DNA of 64,000 nucleotides, from the NCBI GenBank assembly GCA_029263415.1, contig JAJCXN010000012.1, forward strand, positions 1-64,000. The letters run 5' to 3'. The notes below the pieces were generated by a model that saw nothing but the letters and a program-made list of their open reading frames with translations, had not been told where the DNA came from and did not search any database. The translations under genes were made by a program, and so were the position numbers. Source of the stretch: Acidobacteriota bacterium. Its GTDB lineage: Bacteria; Acidobacteriota; Thermoanaerobaculia; Multivoradales; Multivoraceae. Positions 46,431-54,337 of the stretch are shown here, piece by piece (the first letter of the stretch is position 1; every line of letters starts with the position of its first letter).

Positions 46431-47281
46431 GATGTCTCCTTAGGATCTGTTTTTTTCAGCGTTGAGAATCTCTCGCCGCTTCTGTCGAGCAATGACGCAG
46501 CGCGGTCCCAGAGGGTTCCAAACTGAGTTTCGACATCGCCTATGAAGACTGTGGTGCGCTCTACGATTCCCACGCCTGCGGCCTGCCACCTGGCTATCGT
46601 GCGGCCACCGTCGGACTGCCTCAGCAGTTCGGTTGTCGCTTCTAGGCGCGTGCTGAGATCAATGGAGGGAAGTTCAGGCTTGGTCAGACCGTGGTCTTTG
46701 ATGATTGCCAAGGTATTACCGGGTACCGCTTGTAGTGGAGAGGCGGGCGTAGCGAAGACCATGACCATCACTAACAGGCCGGCGTAGGCGGCCTCAGAGG
46801 CGAACCGTGGCCGTTTCACCATTTCCGGCCATTTGGCATGCCACCAGCGTCGCAGTCTCACGTGAAGCGGCAGTGTTCGCCGAAGGACATCCTCTGCAAA
46901 GTGGCGACCTGGCTGCAGCTGTGCCAGCCGAGGCAGGTCTTGCTTGAGGTCCGATAGCACGGTAGCCAAGCCTCGACACTCGCTGCATGAGGTCAGGTGG
47001 CTGTCGACTAGCTTTTTGTCAGTGGCCTGTATTGGAGTATCTGCTGCGCTGGCAAGTAGCCTAAGTGCCCTGCCGCAAGCATCGACGTTGGTCGCCCTTA
47101 GGACTGCTTGAACCAGACCAGTTAGATCCTGCGAAGCATCGCTGCTGAGCATCGCGAGCTCGGCTAGTTGTTGGCAGGACTGGCATGTATCGAGATGCTC
47201 TTCACAAGCTGATCGCTCTTCTTGCGACAGATCGTCTTGCGAGAGCGCTTCCAGTCGTTCCTCGAGATAGAGACAATCCAT
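46427..47281 (-). CDS. Anti-sigma factor with two zinc-finger (ZAS-type) motifs
   Basis: 284 residues. C26-x2-H29-x3-C33-x2-C36 is a complete ZAS motif and H95-x3-C99-x2-C102 a second. A single transmembrane helix follows at about 165-186 (AAYAGLLVMVMVFATP), and the rest is periplasmic with no recognised domain. It should hold the adjacent ECF sigma factor at the membrane. The start is 5 bp after the sigma stop and its own stop overlaps the next gene by 4 bp. Two zinc motifs in one anti-sigma factor are unusual. Confidence 0.85.
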   Translation of the reverse strand: MDCLYLEERLEALSQDDLSQEERSACEEHLDTCQSCQQLAELAMLSSDASQDLTGLVQAVLRATNVDACGRALRLLASAADTPIQATDKKLVDSHLTSCSECRGLATVLSDLKQDLPRLAQLQPGRHFAEDVLRRTLPLHVRLRRWWHAKWPEMVKRPRFASEAAYAGLLVMVMVFATPASPLQAVPGNTLAIIKDHGLTKPELPSIDLSTRLEATTELLRQSDGGRTIARWQAAGVGIVERTTVFIGDVETQFGTLWDRAASLLDRSGERFSTLKKTDPKETS

Positions 47282-47286
47282 CGTTC

Positions 47287-47850
47287 TTACGCTCCGTAGG
47301 CGGGGTCGAGTTGTCGGACCACTTTGGCTAGTTCGATGCGGATGCGAAAGGTCCGCGACTTGATGGTGCCAGTGGGTATGGACAACAGTTCCGAGATCTC
47401 ATCGACCTTCATTTCCTGGATGTCCTTGAGCATGATGAGTTCCCGATCGCTCTCATTGAGTTGGCCGAGTGCCCTGTAGAGCAGGTCCTGGCGGGCATCC
47501 ATCATCGTCTCTTGTTCGGGCGAAGGATCGGTCGACGGGATCTCGGGAGCGTCTTCGACCGGAATCGCGAACTCAGGGCTTCGGACCTTTGAGCGCCTGA
47601 GGCGGTCGATGCAAGAATTGCGGGCCACCCGCAGCATCCAAGGTAAGAACGACTGTCCCTCATCGAGGCGGTCGAGGCCCTTGTACAGTCGGATGAATAT
47701 CTCCTGCGCCGCGTCTCTTGCCTCCTCGCGATCGCGCATGAACTGCATCGCGACGCCGAAGACACGAGCCTGGTACAAGCGCACGAGCGCCTCCCAGGCG
47801 AGATCGTCACCCTGGCGACAGCGAGTCAGTAGTGTGTTGAGGTCCGGCAA
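47287..47850 (-). CDS. ECF sigma factor (RpoE-like)
   Basis: 187 residues. Region 2: LVRLYQARVFGVAMQFMRDREEARDAAQEIFIRLYKGLDRLDEGQSFLPW split by normal helices. Region 4: LGQLNESDRELIMLKDIQEM with the helix-turn-helix VDEISELLSIPTGTIKSRTFRIR. TTG start at 47850 with a strong GGGAGAGG. First gene of the sigma, anti-sigma, membrane protein, EreA-like operon. Such factors usually activate their own promoter; no clear pair of boxes could be fixed upstream. Confidence 0.92.
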   Translation of the reverse strand: MPDLNTLLTRCRQGDDLAWEALVRLYQARVFGVAMQFMRDREEARDAAQEIFIRLYKGLDRLDEGQSFLPWMLRVARNSCIDRLRRSKVRSPEFAIPVEDAPEIPSTDPSPEQETMMDARQDLLYRALGQLNESDRELIMLKDIQEMKVDEISELLSIPTGTIKSRTFRIRIELAKVVRQLDPAYGA

Positions 47851-48091
47851 CGCCTCTCCCGTTGGAACGCCTGCGCTTGATTGCTCTCGGGCTCTCTACG
47901 GATGTTGACGCATATACGAGATGGAGGGTTCCATGCAATCGCTCAGATAGTTGTGCGACCTTCGCCAAGATCGAACTGCACTTGGGTTCATCTCGGTCCG
48001 CTCCTCCGTATTGCTGAAGTCTTCTTTGGCCGCGCGTGGGCAAGGTGTCGCCGCTGCGACCATGGCAGAGCAGTGTCAGGTGTCCCGCTGC

Positions 48092-49483
48092 CTATGGCGT
48101 CGACGCACTCCATGCGGTGGTGTTGCCTGACTCGAACCCGTCGGCAAATACTGCTGCTGAATCGAATGAGTAGGCCGTGCCGACCGCGTTGTTTGAGGGG
48201 GTGTCGCCATCATCTCCGGGCGCTCCGACAAGCAGTCGGCCCTGAAATAGGGAGACCGCAGCACCAAACTCGTCATTTGCGGCGGTGTCCGAGGCTTCGA
48301 ATTGATCGAACGGTATCCAGCCTCCCGGGGTTCGCTGGTAAAGGTAGACCGAGCCTGCGTCCGTGCCAGCTGCGTCGTGTTTTTGTGCGCCGACGGCCAC
48401 CAGCCCGCCGGTCATGTCGATTGCTACCGAAGCACCGAAGTTGTCGCCAACGATGGTGTTTGGTGGGATGATCACCTGTTCGATCGGCAGGCCTGACAGG
48501 AAGTCGTAGATGTATGCGGCTCCACCTCCACCGTTAGCGTTCAACGAAGCCCCCACCACAAACACGGTTGGTCCGCCAAAGGCGGCGTCGATTGCCACTG
48601 AAGAACCGAACCAGCGTCCTCTTTCGTTGCCCATACCGTAGTCGCCCGGCTGCTTTCGATCCTGTTGATTCCACACATTGGTAGAGCCTGAGCGCGCAAA
48701 GACGTAGACGGCGCCAGCGTCTGAACCGAGTTGCTCGTCTTGAGGGGCCCCTGCGACGATCACATCACCCTTCATTGCGACTGAACTTCCCGTCTGGCCA
48801 CCTGACAGCGTGTCGTCGTCAAAGAACTCGCCGATCTCTTCCCACTGGGTCTTGTCTGGGCTCAGTTGGTAGAGCAAAACTGCGCCGTCGAAGCTGCGCA
48901 TTGGGCCGGTTCTGCGTGGAACGCCGACGACCACGTTGAGCACTTCGTCGCCCGAAGTGCTGTCCTCCGGAACCGCGATCTCGATATCAACACTTGTCCC
49001 GAACTGCTCGTTGCTGCTGGCTCCTTCGAAGGCGTCGATTTCTTCCCATGTGGCACCGTTGAACTGGTAGAGGTAGACGACTCCAGACTCCACAGCGCTC
49101 GCGTTCGCTGCGAACCGAGCGCCAACCGCGATCAGGTCTCGACGTACCGCAACTGCGATGCCGAACTCATCCGATTGGGAACCGTCGGATGCCAAGAGTT
49201 TTTGCTCAAACAGCCACTGGTCATCGGAGCGCCGGAAAACGTAGGCGGCGCCAGCGTTGGAGCCGAGTTGGCTGTCGAACTGTGCTCCAACCACCATCAA
49301 GTCTCCGTCGAGATCTGTGCTCTCTCCGAACCGTGCGCCGGTCGTTTGGTCGGGCGCAATGACGCGCTGTTCGCAGAACACCAGGGATGGTTGCAAGCCG
49401 AGGAGGATGGTGACGGCGACGATGGTGATGATGCGCGTCAACGAGTGGCGCGGGCTGTAGGCAGGTTGTTGCTGGCTGGGCAT
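48092..49483 (-). CDS. Exported FG-GAP (integrin-type) propeller protein with DGFE...AWS tail
   Basis: 463 residues from the ATG at 49483 (GAGGAGGG upstream). A signal peptide (TRIITIVAVTILLGLQPSLVFC) is followed by seven FG-GAP-like repeats of the form ...GxxFGxSxxxDGDLMVVGAxxDxxxG(S)xxGAAYVF: GARFGESTDL, DEFGIAVAV, EQFGTSVDI, TGSSVAMKGD, RWFGSSVAID, DNFGASVAID and DEFGAAVSLF, with Asp-rich Ca-type loops. The last residues VFADGFESGNTTAWSASTP match the DUF1501 tail at 29365-29421. Likely a surface or secreted binding protein. Confidence 0.87.
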   Translation of the reverse strand: MPSQQQPAYSPRHSLTRIITIVAVTILLGLQPSLVFCEQRVIAPDQTTGARFGESTDLDGDLMVVGAQFDSQLGSNAGAAYVFRRSDDQWLFEQKLLASDGSQSDEFGIAVAVRRDLIAVGARFAANASAVESGVVYLYQFNGATWEEIDAFEGASSNEQFGTSVDIEIAVPEDSTSGDEVLNVVVGVPRRTGPMRSFDGAVLLYQLSPDKTQWEEIGEFFDDDTLSGGQTGSSVAMKGDVIVAGAPQDEQLGSDAGAVYVFARSGSTNVWNQQDRKQPGDYGMGNERGRWFGSSVAIDAAFGGPTVFVVGASLNANGGGGAAYIYDFLSGLPIEQVIIPPNTIVGDNFGASVAIDMTGGLVAVGAQKHDAAGTDAGSVYLYQRTPGGWIPFDQFEASDTAANDEFGAAVSLFQGRLLVGAPGDDGDTPSNNAVGTAYSFDSAAVFADGFESGNTTAWSASTP

Positions 49484-49793
49484 TCGCCCTCCTCTTGTCG
49501 CAGAGACGGTGGACCGATTTCGCCGACCTGACTGCACGGCGCTGTTTCACCATGCGCGGTTTGCGCACAAAGACCGCCATGCGCTTCGATTTGTCTGCCA
49601 GACCTATGGTCGGATTCGGTTCCTGATCCGTCGATGAGGATTGCCGTTCGTTGACGTCGCATGAATCGCCGGGTCGTGGAGGCGGGCTCAGATATTCGAT
49701 TGGCCTGTCCGAATGACCTGGTTGGTTCCGTCTACCTGAGTGACGGGCCGTCGACTGCAGATTGAGCGGTTGGTTGATTTCAGGAGAAACGCT
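49484..49793. other. 310-bp divergent intergenic region
   Basis: Lies between the start of the FG-GAP gene (minus) and the SGNH-like gene (plus). It must contain both promoters, but no clear consensus boxes, operators or small coding frames stand out. Confidence 0.5.
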
Positions 49794-50630
49794 ATGCCAG
49801 TGCCAGACGCAGCCAAGCTCACCACGATTCTGGGCCTTCGAGAGCAGATCCGGAACCGTTCTGATCGGCCGGTCTTGCTGACCGAAGGCGACTCTTGGTT
49901 CTCGTTTCCCTTGCATCGCAATGTGGTTGATCACTTGCGAACGCTAGGCCGGTTTTCAGTTCTCCGATTGGAGAAGCCCGGCGATGAACTGCTCAACATG
50001 TTGCGTCCAGAGTGCCTGAAGAATCTGAAGAAGCACCTGTCGCGAACGTACCTAAGGCGCGGCGGCAAGGACTATCGAGCCGAGGCTCTGCTGATGAGCG
50101 GTGGCGGTAACGACTTGTTAGGTAACGATCTCGTGCTCTACCTCAAGTCCAACCCGGCGGGAACGCAGCCAACTGACTTCATCGAAGTGGTCAGGGCGCG
50201 CGAAAAGCTGCGGCAGATCGGTATCGCCTATCGAGAGCTTTGCTGGGCGCGCGATGACGTCAATCCTGACTGCGTGATCTACGCGCACGGCTATGACTAC
50301 GCCATTCCTGGTGATCGGCCAGTTCGGATCTTGTGGGGTCTCAAGAAGTTTGGCCCGTGGATGCACAAGGCGATGAGCGGTGCAGTCGACCCGGCGGTGG
50401 TGGTTGAGGAGTCGCAACGAGCGGCGGTAGCACGTTGGTTTGTGGATGAGTTCAATCAGGTCGTGGCGGAGGTGGCTGCGGTGGAGAGTAATTTCGTCTG
50501 TGTCGATGTTCGAGGTTCGGTCGACGCGGACGAGTGGAACGATGAGATCCACCCACGTAGCGCGGGATTCCGCAAGGTCGCACAGCGCTTCGAGGCCGCG
50601 TTGCGACCGAACTTCCCTGGATTCTTCTAG
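49794..50630 (+). CDS. SGNH-hydrolase-fold protein
   Basis: 278 residues from the ATG at 49794 (AGGAGA upstream). Block I is LTEGDSWFSFP with the Ser nucleophile (GDSW), block III is MSGGGNDLLG (GxND), and block V is WNDEIHPRSAGF with Asp and His three apart. This is a complete SGNH catalytic set. No signal peptide, so cytoplasmic or released otherwise. The substrate could be an acyl, acetyl or sugar ester. The GDSWFSFP subgroup is common next to unknown proteins; its role is undefined. Confidence 0.82.
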   Translation: MPVPDAAKLTTILGLREQIRNRSDRPVLLTEGDSWFSFPLHRNVVDHLRTLGRFSVLRLEKPGDELLNMLRPECLKNLKKHLSRTYLRRGGKDYRAEALLMSGGGNDLLGNDLVLYLKSNPAGTQPTDFIEVVRAREKLRQIGIAYRELCWARDDVNPDCVIYAHGYDYAIPGDRPVRILWGLKKFGPWMHKAMSGAVDPAVVVEESQRAAVARWFVDEFNQVVAEVAAVESNFVCVDVRGSVDADEWNDEIHPRSAGFRKVAQRFEAALRPNFPGFF

Positions 50631-50895
50631 ATCCGAGCGGGGTCCAGTCGCGCAGCGCTAGACGCCGGCCTCGGTGGGGGAGTGTGAGCAGGGGTTGAGA
50701 GCGACAACCGCTTTGGTTGGAACTGAACCGGAGCCTCGCCGAGGCTGGTCCTGGAGCGGGCCGCTGTGCAAGCGACGGCAGTGTCTGTGCAACTTGGCCG
50801 AAACCTAGTTGTGGGTCCCGACGTTAGAGAGAGCGAACCCCCGAGCCAGGTGGTTACATTCGCCTACTCTCACTGTTCGCCTCATTGGAGATCTG

Positions 50896-51603
50896 ATGTT
50901 TGCCACAGTCTTTGCGACCCTACTGCTGTCTTTGACTGGATTCGACGCACCGGATGAGCGGCTTCCGGGCTTCAGTGATGAGATATTCATCGTCGATGGT
51001 GGGCCGTTGGTCGAAAAAGTGTCCATGGGCGAGAAGGTTACGGTGGTGTTCGGGGCCGGAGAGCTCGAGGTGCTCGCGGGCGATGGCCTGGAAGTTCGCG
51101 CCGAGGTGGAAATTCGTTGTCCTCCTGAACGTCAGAAGCGGTGTGGAAAAATTCGCAAACGCTTGCGCGTCGAGCCGAAGCGCACAGCGAACGGCTTGGA
51201 GGTGCGCATGCGAGGCGTGCGGGCGAGTCTGCTCAAGCGCCTAAACATCAGTGGCACCGTGGTTGTGCCACGCACATCGCCCTTGGACGTCCGTGCCGGG
51301 TATGGCGAGGTTGACATCGAAGCTGGCAACCGCACGACCACGGTCGCGATGACAGCTGGGGATCTTCGGGTGACAGCAGCGAGCAGTGAATTTGCGAAGG
51401 CTGAGGTGCGGACCAAGGTCGGCGATGCTTCGGTTCGCCAAGAAGGCCGCCTGGTTTCGAGCCGCAGAAGGAAGCTGGTTGGTGCTAGCGCCGAGTGGCA
51501 AGCGGAGCAAGGCTCGACCTCGAGCGAAGCGATTAGCGTGCGCCTTCGCTTTGGAGATGCCCGCGTGGTGTTGGAAGACGCGGTGGCTTCCAGGGCTCAC
51601 TAG
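50896..51603 (+). CDS. Small exported DUF4097-like beta-strand protein
   Basis: 235 residues from the ATG at 50896 (GGAG upstream). Signal peptide MFATVFATLLLSLTG. The body has alternating strands of the type VTVVFGAGELEVLAGDGLEVRAEVEIRC, VVVPRTSPLDVRAGYGEVDIEAGNRTT and EAISVRLRFGDARVVLED, as in DUF4097 beta-helix proteins. A Cys pair (CPPERQKRC) may form a disulfide. Function unknown. Follows the SGNH gene by 265 bp. Confidence 0.65.
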   Translation: MFATVFATLLLSLTGFDAPDERLPGFSDEIFIVDGGPLVEKVSMGEKVTVVFGAGELEVLAGDGLEVRAEVEIRCPPERQKRCGKIRKRLRVEPKRTANGLEVRMRGVRASLLKRLNISGTVVVPRTSPLDVRAGYGEVDIEAGNRTTTVAMTAGDLRVTAASSEFAKAEVRTKVGDASVRQEGRLVSSRRRKLVGASAEWQAEQGSTSSEAISVRLRFGDARVVLEDAVASRAH

Positions 51604-51815
51604 ACGCTGCCGACGAGGTTGCGGGGGTTTCGTCTCTTTGGCGTTGCACGCTCCTTCGAGTCGACAGCGCTTGCCCCTCGGTGTCGCCGCACTAGGGGAG
51701 GGGCTCGCAAACGCCCTGTCGCCCTGAGGTCGACAGGGCTGCGTTGGGTGTTGTTGATTTCAAACACTTTGCACCGACTAGGGCCGTCAGCCCATAGGCT
51801 CGTAGCGGAGAGCCA

Positions 51816-52556
51816 ATGGAGATACACCAAGTCAAGACCCCCCTCGCCAATAGCTACGTGGTCAACCACGACGGCCAGCTGCTAGTGGTCGACGTTGGTG
51901 TAGGCTGTCACGAGTTTGTCGTGGGCTTCATTGAGCAAAAACTAGGGATCGATCGAAGCGGCGTGCAGCTCATCATATGCACGCACGACGATCTGGACCA
52001 CATCGGAGGCTTGAGGCATATGGCCCTCGCGTGCGGCGCGCCGTTCGCTCTTCCGCTGGCGTCTCGTTCCCTCCGTCGCAAGCATCTCAATGATCCGACG
52101 GGGTGGCTTCTGCGATTCGGTACGTCAGTGGTGGAGGCTTCGAGGCCACGGGCCTGGAGGATGTATGGCAGTCCCGCCCGCAGGGATCGCCTCGCGAGGC
52201 GGCCACGCACCAAGATCCGCTTGCCGCCAAGACAGATCAGCAAGCTGCGTCCCATCCAGCGGCTCCAGCAGGGGGATCGGCTCCCGGGCTTCAATGACTG
52301 GGAGGTGATTCACAGCCCCGGTCATACGTGGGACAGCTGTTGCTACCTCCACCGCCCTAGCAAGAGCTTGCTCAGTGGAGACACCCTTCTCGGTAGCGCC
52401 AGTAAGCGGCGGGTGGTGCTGCCATCGATCCTGTCGAATCGCGCGCAGATGCGGGACACCGTTCGTCGACTGCATGATCTCAAGGTTGAGAGCATCTACC
52501 CGGGCCACGGTTCAGTGATTCACGGCCAACATCTGCTCGATCACCTGGTGCGCTGA
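51816..52556 (+). CDS. Metallo-beta-lactamase-fold hydrolase with HDDLDH variant
   Basis: 246 residues, GGAGAG before the ATG. The metal motif is THDDLDHIGG (57-62), where the usual HxHxDH has Asp for the second His. Later ligands are present: VIHSPGHTWDS (His), LLSGDTLLG (Asp) and IYPGHGSVI (His). The variant suggests one changed metal ligand, as in some glyoxalase-II-like or phosphodiesterase members. A basic stretch (about 108-150) is inserted between the third and fourth motifs. Substrate unknown. Confidence 0.85.
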   Translation: MEIHQVKTPLANSYVVNHDGQLLVVDVGVGCHEFVVGFIEQKLGIDRSGVQLIICTHDDLDHIGGLRHMALACGAPFALPLASRSLRRKHLNDPTGWLLRFGTSVVEASRPRAWRMYGSPARRDRLARRPRTKIRLPPRQISKLRPIQRLQQGDRLPGFNDWEVIHSPGHTWDSCCYLHRPSKSLLSGDTLLGSASKRRVVLPSILSNRAQMRDTVRRLHDLKVESIYPGHGSVIHGQHLLDHLVR

Positions 52557-52581
52557 TTGGACCAGCGCGGCCCGCGTTGGC

Positions 52582-52700
52582 TTAGAGGTCTGCACCTTGT
52601 TCGCGTAGGAAGGCCTGAGTGTCGGTGACGGTTTCAAACAGTTCAGCGAACCCACTGCGATCGGTCTTGCGGGGAAAGCCCGATGTTCGGTTCCCGGGCG
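52582..52700 (-). pseudogene. Possible C-terminal remnant of a lost gene
   Basis: A 35-codon open stretch ends with ...DRSGFAELFETVTDTQAFLREQGADL and TAA at 52582, preceded by an in-frame TGA. The sequence has the look of a protein C-terminus (possibly a STAS/SEC14-type small domain) but no start or upstream part remains. Low confidence; may be chance. Confidence 0.25.
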
Positions 52701-52807
52701 AAAGGCTCTCTCATTGGAGGGCCTCAATGATCGAGAACTCGATGATTCGGGACTACACGGTCATAGGTGACAAGGAGTGAAAGCTCCCTGCATGATGTGT
52801 TTCGACC

Positions 52808-53128
52808 CTACTTGGGGTCTGTATGGTGCTCCTGGTCGATTTCACACATAGCTAGTGACATCGGCTCTGCCGCCCACTGTTTCATCTGTGCGACCAGTGC
52901 CAGTGAGTAGGGCTGAGCGAGATGCTGATCGAGTGCCGCACGGTCCAGCCATCGCTCGAAGAAGAAGAATCTGGTCGGTTCGCTTGGATCGACGAAGACG
53001 TCGTGGCGAATACAGCCTGCTTCCTTGCGCGAGGTGGCGACGTGACTAATCGCTAGTTGAAGCGCTTGTTCTCGATGTTTCAGTTTAACGATGAGTGTAG
53101 ACGTGATCTGGATTGCCTTCTCAGCCAT
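52808..53128 (-). CDS. Antibiotic-biosynthesis-monooxygenase (ABM) domain protein
   Basis: 106 residues, AAGGAG before the ATG. A single ABM ferredoxin-like domain: ITSTLIVKLKHREQALQLAISHVATSRKEAGCIRHDVFVD and RFFFFERWLDRAALDQHLAQPYS. Relatives include quinol monooxygenases (YgiN) and heme-cleaving proteins. The conserved His after strand 3 and the Trp (RW) are present. Cytoplasmic dimer expected; no specific substrate. Confidence 0.83.
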   Translation of the reverse strand: MAEKAIQITSTLIVKLKHREQALQLAISHVATSRKEAGCIRHDVFVDPSEPTRFFFFERWLDRAALDQHLAQPYSLALVAQMKQWAAEPMSLAMCEIDQEHHTDPK

Positions 53129-53544
53129 GCAATTGCTCCTTAGAGTGCATCGTAGCCGAGAGTTCGCCTAGGCGCCGCTTGCTGTACGTCGTTCGCTGCT
53201 CTGCAGCTCTGCTGCTCTGCTCATCTGCGCGGCCCTGGGCCGCGTTTGTCACGGTCAGTGCTGGCCCCTGGGTAGAACGGTCTCCTCGACTGAAGAGGGC
53301 AATGGATCTGCAGCGTAAGACCGATGCCGCGCCCGGACCTTGTCAACTTGCGCCTGCAACGGGAGCGCCACCAGCCCGCCAAGTAATTGGAGTTGGTCCG
53401 AGCGTCCTCGGTCGTGCAGGGCACGTGATTCCCAGACAGAATCGCAACCTAGGTTGTCGAAAACCGTCTCTGTCGATCGACCTACCTATGCCGTGTCCTT
53501 GGGGGCAACGCGATACACAGCACAATAGAGAAGGGAGCTGAACC
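53129..53544. other. 416 bp without a convincing gene
   Basis: Between the ABM gene and the DUF899 gene. Contains a run of CTGCT/CTCTGC short repeats (about 53187-53225) and a perfect 8-bp palindrome CGCGGCCC-T-GGGCCGCG (53228-53244) followed by TTTG, which may act as a terminator or structural element. Open frames here lack ribosome sites and normal codon use. Confidence 0.5.
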
Positions 53545-54246
53545 ATGAAGCAATCAACGATCGTGACGGACTCCGTTTGGCTGGAAGCGCGTCTCGACCT
53601 TTTGAAGAGAGAGAAAGAGTTCTCACGCTTGCAGGACCAACTCACCGAAGAGCGTCGCAACATGCCTTGGCGCAGGATAGAGAGCGAATATGAACTCGAG
53701 AACAGCTCGGGACCCTGCTCACTGGCCGACTTGTTTGGCGACTGTGACCAGCTGCTGATCTATCACTTCATGTTCGGGCCAGAGTGGACCGAAGGCTGCA
53801 AGATCTGTTCGATGTTCACTGACAGTGTGTCTCGGATGATCCCGCACCTCGCGGAGAGAGACGTCAGCCTGGTGCTTGTCTCGCGCGGACCGCTGGAAAA
53901 GCTGCAGGCATTCCGCAAGAGGATGCAATGGGATGTGTCGTGGGTTTCGTCGCTCAATAGCGACTTCAACCGCGACTTCAACGTCTCGTTCACGGAGGCG
54001 GAATCCGAAAGTGGAGAAGCGAGCTACAACTTTCGTAAGGGCCCCGTATCCGCGGGTGAGTCACCCGGTATCAGCTGCTTCGCGAAGAATGAAGAGGGCG
54101 AGGTTTTCCATACGTACTCGGCATATGCGAGGGGCCTCGAGAATCTCATGGGCATCTATCGATTGCTGGACATCGTTCCCAAGGGGCGTGACGAGCAAGG
54201 GCTGCCTTGGAGTATGGCCTGGGTGAACCACCGCGATCAATACTAG
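53545..54246 (+). CDS. DUF899 family thioredoxin-fold protein
   Basis: 233 residues, AGGGAG before the ATG. Family signatures: REKEFSRLQDQLTEERRNMPWRRI, FMFGPEWTEGCKICSMFTDSV (with a CxxC-like CKIC), LVLVSRGPLEKLQAFRKRMQWDVSWVSS and GISCFAKNEEGEVFHTYSAYARGLE. Predicted cytoplasmic thioredoxin-like oxidoreductase of unknown partner; common as a single gene, as here. Confidence 0.87.
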   Translation: MKQSTIVTDSVWLEARLDLLKREKEFSRLQDQLTEERRNMPWRRIESEYELENSSGPCSLADLFGDCDQLLIYHFMFGPEWTEGCKICSMFTDSVSRMIPHLAERDVSLVLVSRGPLEKLQAFRKRMQWDVSWVSSLNSDFNRDFNVSFTEAESESGEASYNFRKGPVSAGESPGISCFAKNEEGEVFHTYSAYARGLENLMGIYRLLDIVPKGRDEQGLPWSMAWVNHRDQY

Positions 54247-54337
54247 CCGCCTCGAGGCTCGACCACGCTCACACTGCCCGCCATGTGACTCGTCTGCTTC
54301 CGCGCGGCGAGTGGACCGCCACTACGGTGCGCGGCGC

